NCBI RefSeq assembly: GCF_043555835.1
Contig: NZ_JBIGHV010000015.1
Location: 1-64,000 of the forward strand
Origin: Pelomonas parva
GTDB lineage: Bacteria > Pseudomonadota > Gammaproteobacteria > Burkholderiales > Burkholderiaceae_C
Reading direction: 5' to 3'
DNA: 64,000 nucleotides
The notes beneath the pieces are model-generated. The model did not search any database. It was not told where the DNA came from and was given only the letters and a program-made list of their open reading frames with translations. Made by a program: the position numbers and the translations under genes. Within the stretch, counting starts at the first letter, position 1. The number at the start of each line of letters is the position of its first letter. Below are positions 57,627-64,000 of this stretch, piece by piece.

Positions 57627-58202
57627 TTACACAGGGTTGTCGATGACGACTTCCCGCTCGAACAGCGCCAGCGCCGCGCGGCCCACCTCGCGCGTGTCCC
57701 ACCAGGCATAGGCGCCCACGCCGGCCGCGCCGACCAGCGGCACCCAGCGCGACATCACCTTGCCCGCCGCCTGCCGGCCCAGGTGCATGCCGACGGCGCC
57801 GGCCACGCGCTGCAGCACGGCCTGCGCGGCTGGGCGGACGATGACGCGCTCACCGACGCGCACGCCCAGGTCGCGCAGAGCCTGCGCGGCCGTGTGGCGG
57901 AACAGGCACCACATCATCTGCGTCGGGCCCAGCTCGGCGCTGCGGCCGTAGAGAGCGGCGATGTCGGCCACGAGCTGGCGCTGGATGTGCCAGACGGCGG
58001 TCATCTCGGGGATGACGGTGGCCCAGCCCAGCGGCCCTGGCGGCAGCGCCAGCGTGCCGGCGGCCAGGCCGGCCTTGCGCGCGGCGCTGTCGATGACGCG
58101 GGCCGCCGCATCCGCCGGCCGGGCGCTGGGCACGCAGCCAGGCTCTGGAGGCCGCGCCACCAGCGCCAGCACCTTGTCGCTCAGATTTGCTTCGTGTCCC
58201 AT
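57627..58202 (-). CDS. EcsC-like protein
   Basis: The 191-residue protein resembles the EcsC family in its helical central segments (TVIPEMTAVWHIQRQLVADI, MMWCLFRHTAAQALRDLGV) and Gly-rich C-terminal hydrophobic hairpin (WVPLVGAAGVGAYAWWDT). EcsC proteins are of unknown molecular function, often near membranes. GAGGAG lies upstream of the ATG at 58202. The frame is open far into the chemoreceptor gene on the opposite strand, which is not coding. It is divergent from the chemoreceptor. Confidence 0.7.
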   Translation of the reverse strand: MGHEANLSDKVLALVARPPEPGCVPSARPADAAARVIDSAARKAGLAAGTLALPPGPLGWATVIPEMTAVWHIQRQLVADIAALYGRSAELGPTQMMWCLFRHTAAQALRDLGVRVGERVIVRPAAQAVLQRVAGAVGMHLGRQAAGKVMSRWVPLVGAAGVGAYAWWDTREVGRAALALFEREVVIDNPV

Positions 58203-58346
58203 GCCCCGTACTCCTCGGCGATCGCAAGCGGAACTACTGCACGAAACCGGCCTTGCGTCGGGCCGACAGATTGCCACAGACTTCGGCTCGCCGCGCGTGC
58301 ACGGGCTATGGTTTCCGTCCGACGCGCCAACACAGGGAGAAACACA

Positions 58347-60089
58347 ATGAATTTCATCGCCAATCTGCGCATCGGCCAGCGCCTCTGGCTGGCCTTTGCG
58401 ATCTCCATCGCCATCAGCGTGCTGCTGGCGGCCTATGCCAGGACGTCGCTGGTGCGCATCAACGACGAGCTGACGCTGATGGTCGACGACCGCATGGCCA
58501 AGGTCGAGCAGCTCGAACAGATCAAGGACAACGTCAACCTGACGGCCCAGGCGGTGCGCAACGTGCTGCTGCTGTCCGACGCCGAGGCCAAGCGCAAGCA
58601 GCTCGCCGATGTCGAGGCGATCGCCAAGCGCAATGCGGAAATCTTCTCGAAGCTGGAAGCCAGCATCACCACCGAGCGCGGCCGCCAGCTGATGGCCACG
58701 ACCGTGCAGGCGCGCACGGCCTTCGTCGACTCGGTGCGCAAGGTCATCGAGCTGGGCACCAACAACGAGACCGAGGCCGCCCGGGACCGGCTGCTGGGCG
58801 AGACCCAGGAGTTGCAGGGCAAGTACTTCACGTCGCTGGAAGCGCTGGTCAAGTTCCAGCAGGACTTGATGCACGACGCCGCCAAGTCGGCCGACGCGAC
58901 GGTGGACTTCGCGGCCATCGCCGTTGTCGTGGCCGCTGCGGCTGCCGTGCTCATCGGCGCGGCCATGGCGCTGCTGATCACGCGCTCGGTCGTCACGCCC
59001 ATCCAGCAGGCGGTGACCGCCGCCGAGACCGTCGCCGCCGGTGACCTGCGCCTGCACCTGGACACGAACCGCAAGGACGAGACCGGCCAACTGCTGGGCG
59101 CGCTGCAGCGCATGAACGACTCCCTCGTACGCATCGTCGGCGCGGTGCGCGGCAATGCCGACAGCGTGGCCACGGCCAGCAGCCAGATCGCCCAGGGCAA
59201 TGCCGACCTCAGCCAGCGCACCGAGCAGCAGGCCAGCAGCCTGCAGGAGACGGCCGCGTCCATGGAGGAGCTGAGCGCCACGGTCAACCACAACACCGAC
59301 ACCGCCCGCCAGGCCGCGCAACTGGCCACCAACGCCGCGCGCGTGGCCGAGAGCGGCGGTCAGGTGATGGGTCAGATGGTGAGCACGATGGAACAGATCA
59401 CCACCAGCTCCAAGAAGATCGCCGACATCATCGGCACCATCGACGGCATCGCCTTCCAGACCAACATCCTGGCGCTGAACGCGGCCGTGGAAGCGGCCCG
59501 TGCCGGCGAGCAGGGTCGGGGCTTTGCCGTGGTGGCCGGCGAGGTGCGGCTGCTGGCGCAGCGCTCGGCCGAGGCGGCGCGCGAGATCAAGGGGCTGATC
59601 GGCGCCAGCGTCGAGCGCGTGGAGGCCGGCAACACGCTTGTGGGCGAGGCCGGCCGCACGATGGACGACGTCGTCGGCCAGGTGCGCCGCGTGGCCGACC
59701 TGATCGGCGAGATCAGCGCCGCCAGCAGCGAGCAGAGCAAGGGCATCGCCCAGGTCGGCGAGGCCGTCAACCAGCTGGACCAGGTCACGCAGCAGAACGC
59801 CGCGCTGGTGGAGGAAAGCGCCGCAGCCGCCGAAAGCCTGCGCGGCCAGGCCGCCCAGCTGGCCGAGACGGTGTCGACCTTCAAGCTGGATGGCGCCGCT
59901 GCGGCCAAGCCGGTGGCGGCACGGGCGGCTGCCAAGCCAAGGCCTGCGGCCGCTGCGAAGGCGGCGCCCGCCAAGCACCGCCCCGCGCCTGCTGCCCCCG
60001 CCCAGGCGCGCGCGCCATCCGCACCACCCGCAGCGCCCAAGCCCGCTCCAGCGGCTGCGGCGGCGGATGACGAATGGACCAGCTTCTGA
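58347..60089 (+). CDS. Methyl-accepting chemotaxis protein
   Basis: The 580-residue receptor has transmembrane helices at about 12-30 and 190-212, with a four-helix-bundle periplasmic sensor between them. A HAMP domain (about 214-265) follows, then a long coiled signalling domain with the conserved tip IDGIAFQTNILALNAAVEAA and methylation helices. The C-terminal tail is Ala/Pro/Lys-rich and ends in DEWTSF, a pentapeptide-like tether (WTSF) for CheR/CheB. AGGGAGA precedes the ATG. The ligand is not predictable from the sequence. Confidence 0.92.
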   Translation: MNFIANLRIGQRLWLAFAISIAISVLLAAYARTSLVRINDELTLMVDDRMAKVEQLEQIKDNVNLTAQAVRNVLLLSDAEAKRKQLADVEAIAKRNAEIFSKLEASITTERGRQLMATTVQARTAFVDSVRKVIELGTNNETEAARDRLLGETQELQGKYFTSLEALVKFQQDLMHDAAKSADATVDFAAIAVVVAAAAAVLIGAAMALLITRSVVTPIQQAVTAAETVAAGDLRLHLDTNRKDETGQLLGALQRMNDSLVRIVGAVRGNADSVATASSQIAQGNADLSQRTEQQASSLQETAASMEELSATVNHNTDTARQAAQLATNAARVAESGGQVMGQMVSTMEQITTSSKKIADIIGTIDGIAFQTNILALNAAVEAARAGEQGRGFAVVAGEVRLLAQRSAEAAREIKGLIGASVERVEAGNTLVGEAGRTMDDVVGQVRRVADLIGEISAASSEQSKGIAQVGEAVNQLDQVTQQNAALVEESAAAAESLRGQAAQLAETVSTFKLDGAAAAKPVAARAAAKPRPAAAAKAAPAKHRPAPAAPAQARAPSAPPAAPKPAPAAAAADDEWTSF

Positions 60090-60108
60090 CCGCCTGCCCT
60101 CTGCGGCC

Positions 60109-61044
60109 GTGAACTGCATCCACGTCGTCGACTCGCACACCGGCGGCGAGCCGACGCGCGTCGTCATCGGCGGCTTCCCCGACCTGGGCACGGGCCCCAT
60201 GGCCCAGCGCCTGGACCGCCTGCGCAGCGAGCACGACCGCTACCGCCGCGCCACGCTGCTGGAGCCACGCGGCAGCGAAGTGCTGGTCGGCGCGCTGCTG
60301 TGCCCGCCGCAAGACTCGGCACACACGGCCGGCGTCATCTTCTTCAACAACGCCGGCTACCTGGGCATGTGCGGCCACGGCACGATCGGGCTCGTCGCGA
60401 CGCTGGCCCACCTGGGGCGCATCTCGGCTGGCGAGCACGTCATCGAGACCCCGGTGGGCGATGTGCGCGCGACGCTGCACGAGGACGGCCGGGTCAGCGT
60501 GCGCAACGTGCCGGCGTACCGGCTGGCGGCCGACGTGGTCGTCACACTCTCCACAGGTCAAACGGTGACCGGCGACATCGCCTGGGGCGGCAACTGGTTC
60601 TTCCTGTGCGCCGACCATGGCCAGGCCATCGAGCCCGAACGCGTCCATGCGTTGACCGACTACGCCGCGCTGCTGGGCGAGGCGCTGCAGGCCCAGGGCC
60701 ACCGGGGCGCGGGCGGCGCCGTCATCGACCACATCGAGCTGTTTGCCGACGCCGACCCGGCGCTGGCCGACAGCCGCAGCTTCGTGCTCTGCCCCGGCCG
60801 GCAATACGACCGCTCGCCCTGCGGCACCGGCACCAGCGCCAAGCTGGCCTGCCTGGCCGCAGCGGCGAAGCTGCAGCCGGGTCAGGTCTGGCGCCAGGCC
60901 AGCGTCATCGGCAGCGTGTTCGAGGGCTGGTACGACGCCGCCGGCGAACACATCGTGCCCACCATTCGCGGCCAGGCCTTCATCAGCGCGGAGGCGACCT
61001 TGATGATCGACCCGACCGACCCGTTCGGCTGGGGCCTGCCCTAA
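60109..61044 (+). CDS. Proline racemase family, probable 4-hydroxyproline epimerase
   Basis: The 311-residue enzyme starts VNCIHVVDSHTGGEPTRVVI. It has both catalytic cysteines, in GYLGMCGHGTIGLV and SPCGTGTSAKLACLA, so it should be a racemase/epimerase rather than a dehydratase (which has Ser/Thr in one position). 4-Hydroxyproline epimerase or proline racemase is likely. The GTG at 60109 fits the family N-terminus; an in-frame ATG at 60067 inside the chemoreceptor gene is an alternative. No other hydroxyproline genes lie in the window. Confidence 0.82.
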   Translation: MNCIHVVDSHTGGEPTRVVIGGFPDLGTGPMAQRLDRLRSEHDRYRRATLLEPRGSEVLVGALLCPPQDSAHTAGVIFFNNAGYLGMCGHGTIGLVATLAHLGRISAGEHVIETPVGDVRATLHEDGRVSVRNVPAYRLAADVVVTLSTGQTVTGDIAWGGNWFFLCADHGQAIEPERVHALTDYAALLGEALQAQGHRGAGGAVIDHIELFADADPALADSRSFVLCPGRQYDRSPCGTGTSAKLACLAAAAKLQPGQVWRQASVIGSVFEGWYDAAGEHIVPTIRGQAFISAEATLMIDPTDPFGWGLP

Positions 61045-61802
61045 AGGCCCTCGCGCTGCCGCTGCAGCGTGGCCGCGACGTGGGCGAAGGCGGGCCGGAG
61101 TTCTTCCCACGCATCCCGCGCCAACGACTGCGGCCTGCGCATCACGCCAGGCTGCCCAAGCCCTCGCAGCACCCGCTGGCCGGCGAAGGCGATGGTGTTG
61201 CTGCACTCCTGGTCGCCGACGAGCAGCACATCGCCGTCGAAGGCGCGATGCAGGCGTGAGGCATGCCGCTGGAACTCGGCGTGCGCGGTGTGCAGGTTGA
61301 CCACCAGCACACCGTCCGGGCGCAGCGCGTTGCGGCAGTCGTCGTAGAAGGCCTGCGAGCACAGCGCCGGCGGCTGGCCTTCGTGGTCGAAGCCGTCGAC
61401 GAGCAGCACGTCCAGCCGGTCCTGGGCGTCGCGCACGAAATGCGCGCCATCGCCACGCCGCACCTGGAAGCGACCATCGTCCGGCGGCACCTGGAACTGC
61501 TCGCGCAGCGCAATGACGTGGGGGTTGATCTCGACGACCTCGATGCGCGTATCGGGCAGCTGGCGGTGGCAGAACTTGGCCAGTGAGCCGCCACCCAGGC
61601 CGATCATGGCCAGCGCCTCGGGGCGCGGCACGAAGAGCAGGAAGGCCATCATCGTGCGCGTGTAGGCCAGGTCCAGCGCGTGCGGTTGCAGCACCTGCAT
61701 GCGGCTCTGGATCTCGCAGATCGTGAAGTGCATGGCCCGGGTGCTCAGCGTCTCGTAGACGAAGGGCTTGACGAAGGAATGCGTGTCGGCGGTGTCGGGC
61801 AT
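61041..61802 (-). CDS. Spermidine synthase-like methyltransferase-fold protein
   Basis: The 253-residue protein has the Rossmann nucleotide-binding site (MAFLLFVPRPEALAMIGLGG, RIEVVEINPHVIALREQF), an Asp-rich RRGDGAHFVRD and VLLVDGFDHEGQPPAL, all typical of the spermidine synthase (SpeE-like) superfamily. The gate-keeping Asp pair differs from true SpeE, so the product may not be spermidine. It is convergent with the epimerase gene by 4 bases of overlap and lies 13 bases from the YoaK-like gene. Confidence 0.75.
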   Translation of the reverse strand: MPDTADTHSFVKPFVYETLSTRAMHFTICEIQSRMQVLQPHALDLAYTRTMMAFLLFVPRPEALAMIGLGGGSLAKFCHRQLPDTRIEVVEINPHVIALREQFQVPPDDGRFQVRRGDGAHFVRDAQDRLDVLLVDGFDHEGQPPALCSQAFYDDCRNALRPDGVLVVNLHTAHAEFQRHASRLHRAFDGDVLLVGDQECSNTIAFAGQRVLRGLGQPGVMRRPQSLARDAWEELRPAFAHVAATLQRQREGL

Positions 61803-61815
61803 GGATGAAAGGCTC

Positions 61816-62556
61816 TCACCTTCTCAGGTCGGTGATCAACGGCGGCGCGGCCATCAGCATCAGCAGCAGCGCGATCGGCAGGGTGGCGGAGAAGCCGAAA
61901 TGCTTGAAGGCCAGCGCACCGACGAGGCCGCCGACGAAGAACAGGCCCAGCACCAGGCTGTGGATGAAGAGCTTGTCGCGGTTGGCACGCACGAAGTGGA
62001 CCGAGTCGGGCGCGGTGGCGCCGTTCCAGTAGAGCAGGCGGCCCAACTCCAGCCCCAGGTCGGTGACGACGCCGGTCATGTGGGTGGTGCGGATCTCGGC
62101 CTGGGAGATCTTGGTGACGATGGCGTTCTGCAGACCCATGATGAAGCACAGCAGCAGCACGGCGGTCGGCACCAGCAGATGGGCCAGCGTATCGAGATGG
62201 GCGCCCACCAGGCCGAACATCAGCAGCAGCGCGGCCTCCAGCAGCAGCGCGAGCGCGTACTTGCCGTGCATCTGCCGCTGGCGCGCCCAGTTGACGAGCA
62301 GCGCCGTGCAGGCCGCCCCGGCCACAAACGCCAGTAGCGAAGCCAGCCCCGCGAGCGCGAGCGCAAAGCCGCCTGTGGCCAGGTCGTCGGCCACGCCGGA
62401 GATCACGCCCGTCATGTGCGAGGTGTAGCGCTGCACGGCCAGGAAGCCGCCCGCATTGACCGCCCCGGCCACGAAAGCCAGCACCGCGCCGAGTTGCCGG
62501 TTGGCGGACCGCGTGCGGTGCGTACCGGTGAGTCGGTGCAGGAAGGGCAAGGTCAC
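61816..62556 (-). CDS. YoaK-family (DUF1275) membrane protein
   Basis: The 246-residue protein has six or seven hydrophobic segments and the DUF1275 features LAFVAGAVNAGGFLAVQRYT, SHMTGVISGVADDLA, MGLQNAIVTKISQAEIR and THMTGVVTDLGLELGRLL. Its function is unknown, probably transport. The GTG at 62556 is chosen; a TTG at 62592 would add 12 residues. Neither start has a clear ribosome binding site. Confidence 0.75.
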   Translation of the reverse strand: MTLPFLHRLTGTHRTRSANRQLGAVLAFVAGAVNAGGFLAVQRYTSHMTGVISGVADDLATGGFALALAGLASLLAFVAGAACTALLVNWARQRQMHGKYALALLLEAALLLMFGLVGAHLDTLAHLLVPTAVLLLCFIMGLQNAIVTKISQAEIRTTHMTGVVTDLGLELGRLLYWNGATAPDSVHFVRANRDKLFIHSLVLGLFFVGGLVGALAFKHFGFSATLPIALLLMLMAAPPLITDLRR

Positions 62557-62562
62557 ACAGGC

Positions 62563-62604
62563 GAATCTAATGTGAATATCATTTAATTGCAATTATCATT
62601 TGAC
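62563..62604. promoter_or_regulatory. AT-rich divergent promoter with Fur-box-like motif
   Basis: The region between the YoaK-like and ribbon-helix-helix genes contains GAATATCATTTAATTGCAAT and the overlapping TTATCATTTG. It resembles the NAT(A/T)AT-type repeats of Fur boxes (GATAATGATAATC), although the match is partial. It is the only strongly AT-rich stretch in the area. The Fur link is weak inference. Confidence 0.3.
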
Positions 62605-62621
62605 GCACATAAGGAGCCGAC

Positions 62622-62804
62622 GTGGAACAAAAGACCGCCCGCCTGACGGTGCTGATCGACCCGGACAAGAAAAAGGCCTTCGAGACCTTGTGCGCGCAGC
62701 AGGACGTGACGCCCTCGCAGGTGGTGCGGCGGCTGATCCGCGACTACCTGGCCGCCCACGGCGTGACGTACAAGCCCGGCGCGGATACGACCGCACCAGA
62801 CTGA
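62622..62804 (+). CDS. Small ribbon-helix-helix-like protein
   Basis: The 60-residue protein (GTG start, AAGGAG 5 bases upstream) reads RLTVLIDPDKKKAFETLCAQ followed by DVTPSQVVRRLIRDYLAAHG, a beta strand and two helices as in CopG/MetJ-Arc DNA-binding proteins. It could be a repressor or an antitoxin-like factor. No toxin gene follows. The AT-rich region in front of it may be its own operator. Confidence 0.7.
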   Translation: MEQKTARLTVLIDPDKKKAFETLCAQQDVTPSQVVRRLIRDYLAAHGVTYKPGADTTAPD

Positions 62805-62811
62805 ACTGGCC

Positions 62812-63171
62812 TCAAGCGTCAGTCGCTTCGTCGCCCCGCCCGAGGTAGGCGCGGATGGCGGTGATGCACCCGTTCGCGTCGAAATCAAACACGTCGACGA
62901 CGTGCAGCGTGTCGCGCCGGTCCACGACGATCTTCAGCTCCGCCGCCGCGCCGCCGTCGCGCTCGTAGGCGGCGAGCACATCGATCTGCAGGTGTTGCAC
63001 GGCCTCGAAGTTCTTGCGCGTCTCGGCCAGCGCCGCCGACTTGCCAACGACACGGATCTTCCAGTCGCGCAGCGTGATGGCGTCGGCGAACAAGGGTTCG
63101 ATGGCCGCCAGATCGCGGGCGGCATAGGCTGCCAGGTAGGCCCGCACGAGGTCGAGCCGTTCGGACGTCAT
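62812..63171 (-). CDS. NTF2/SnoaL-like protein
   Basis: The 119-residue protein has the cone-shaped NTF2 fold pattern (LVRAYLAAYAARDLAAIEPL, FADAITLRDW, VVDVFDFDANGCITAIRAYL). Such proteins bind small ligands or act as isomerases; the substrate is unknown. Its ATG lies within the stop region of the ribonucleotide reductase gene, overlapping or abutting it, and a GTG at 63180 is possible. It is co-oriented with nrdJ and may be cotranscribed. Confidence 0.65.
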   Translation of the reverse strand: MTSERLDLVRAYLAAYAARDLAAIEPLFADAITLRDWKIRVVGKSAALAETRKNFEAVQHLQIDVLAAYERDGGAAAELKIVVDRRDTLHVVDVFDFDANGCITAIRAYLGRGDEATDA

Positions 63172-63172
63172 T

Positions 63173-64000
63173 TCAACCACACTGCCCGACGTAGCCGCAG
63201 GCGGTGCAGAAATCGCAGCCGTCCTTGTGGATCATGGTCGCGTTGCCGCACTCCGGGCAGGGCTTGCCGGCCTGCAACTGCAACGCACCGGCCGCCGCCG
63301 CGAGCTTGGGTGCAGGCGTCTGCAGCAGGCCCATGTCGGTCAGCGGCTGGCCGGCTTCGTCGAGGATGCCCAGCATCGCGTAGCGGTGGATGACCAGCCG
63401 CGCGACGTAGGCGACGGTCGACGGCCAGACTTGCTGGCGCCGCTCACCGTTCAGCGTCGGCACCGGCGCCATGAAGTGGCCCAGCGGCTCGCCGACATTG
63501 AGCAGCTTGCGCAGCTTCATCGCGATCCAGCCCGGGTCCATCACGCGCATGTCCAGCGACAGCAGGCGGGCCAGGCCGTCGAGTGCCTTGGGGTAGTTGC
63601 CCGAGAAGCCCATCGCGCAGGGACGGGTCACCGAGCCACCGTCCGGCGTCGGCAGCACCACTTCCTTCAGCGTCAGCGTGAACTGCTCGTTCGTGGCCGG
63701 GTTGTCCACGTCCACCGCCCACGCCAGCGTGCCGGACGTGCCGGTGCGCGGTTCGTTGCGGCTGAACATGGCGTCCACCACCGGCGTGGGGCCGCCTTCC
63801 TGCAATGCACCCAGCTGCTCGCAGCGCCAGCGGATGACGGCCGCCGTGGCAGCGACGACGCCGGGGAACAGCCGCTTCTCGCCGCTGGGCGGCATGGGCA
63901 TCTCGAAGGCGCGCTCCTCAGCCACGGTGGCCAGCGCGTCCAGCTTCAGGCGCAGCCAGGCCGCGTCGTTGGTGCGCAGGTCGGTGGACAGCGTCTTGGC
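63173..64000 (-). CDS. nrdJ: B12-dependent ribonucleotide reductase, C-terminal part (NrdJ/NrdJb), cut by the window edge
   Basis: The frame is open to base 64000 and encodes at least 275 residues, beginning inside the gene (RTNDAAWLRLKLDALATVAE at the edge). The end has the zinc-like tail PCPECGNATMIHKDGCDFCT followed by ACGYVGQCG, typical of coenzyme B12-dependent class II ribonucleotide reductases. In some Pseudomonas and Burkholderiales the enzyme is split into NrdJa and NrdJb, and the FEMPMPPSGEK start region looks like that small subunit. Whether the upstream part is fused cannot be seen. It makes deoxynucleotides with or without oxygen. Confidence 0.75.
   Translation of the reverse strand, partial: AKTLSTDLRTNDAAWLRLKLDALATVAEERAFEMPMPPSGEKRLFPGVVAATAAVIRWRCEQLGALQEGGPTPVVDAMFSRNEPRTGTSGTLAWAVDVDNPATNEQFTLTLKEVVLPTPDGGSVTRPCAMGFSGNYPKALDGLARLLSLDMRVMDPGWIAMKLRKLLNVGEPLGHFMAPVPTLNGERRQQVWPSTVAYVARLVIHRYAMLGILDEAGQPLTDMGLLQTPAPKLAAAAGALQLQAGKPCPECGNATMIHKDGCDFCTACGYVGQCG

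Noticed and set aside
60067..60108. ATG start for the epimerase inside the chemoreceptor gene
   Set aside because: The added 14 residues do not look like the family N-terminus, which begins directly at the GTG-encoded residue; kept only as an alternative.
58203..60200. N-terminal extension of the EcsC-like frame through the chemoreceptor gene
   Set aside because: The extension is antisense to a clear chemoreceptor; only the part after 58202 with its ribosome binding site is taken as a gene.

Overview
The window is high-GC DNA that looks like a Burkholderiales chromosome (Roseateles, Mitsuaria, Pelomonas or Rubrivivax relatives; inferred from gene content and codon use, not from a search). 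It has two parts. The left third, up to about 23,170, is a Tn7-like transposon with phage-defence-type cargo. The rest is ordinary chromosome.

Transposon part. At the left edge are two gene scraps, a dnaE2/imuC fragment and the C-terminal end of a HAD-type gene. Next comes a tight + strand operon (482-6463): an XRE regulator, an unknown protein, a PIN-domain nuclease, a large HEAT-like protein with a Cys/His cluster, and a PD-(D/E)XK nuclease. I know of no described system with this composition, and it is the best candidate for something new. Two further defence-like genes are divergent: a nuclease-SEC-C protein (minus) and a 1385-residue nuclease-STAND NTPase resembling Avs proteins (plus). 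A HAD-domain protein and an H-NS-like DNA-binding protein follow. The mobility module is tnsA-tnsB-tnsC-tniQ/tnsD on the minus strand, plus a second, divergent tniQ. There are no CRISPR or cas genes. The element's right end can be read directly: TAAAG-type repeats spaced 21-22 bp run from 23,040 to 23,170. It sits just beyond the 3' end of nrtD, the same geometry as Tn7 next to glmS. The left end was not found.

Chromosomal part. An nrtABD nitrate transporter operon and an ANTAR regulator (NasT type) come first; the nrt leader carries a sigma-54-like promoter and a hexaloop hairpin of the ANTAR-target type. Then follow a TRAP solute-binding protein with a divergent DctSR-type two-component pair, a small secreted protein behind a sigma-54-type promoter, and a LytS/LytTR pair. 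A secreted rhamnogalacturonan lyase comes next, then an unusual block: a second EF-G, a small basic protein and an AAA+/M41 protease, with short leader ORFs and intrinsic terminators in the 5' regions.

From 41.4 to 57.0 kb lies a glycan/amino-sugar locus. The minus strand carries a TonB receptor, an amidohydrolase, GH36 and GH27 galactosidase-family enzymes and a DUF4832-type protein. The plus strand carries an EamA transporter, AgaZ/GatZ, AgaS, a BadF-type sugar kinase and AgaR. The divergent promoter region holds several TTTCGT-rich AgaR-like sites, so the set is probably one regulon for galactosamine- or N-acetylgalactosamine-containing glycans. The last segment has housekeeping or unrelated genes: an exonuclease, an EcsC-like protein, a chemoreceptor, a proline racemase-family epimerase, a spermidine synthase-like protein, a YoaK-like membrane protein, a ribbon-helix-helix protein, an NTF2-like protein and the C-terminal part of a B12-dependent ribonucleotide reductase.
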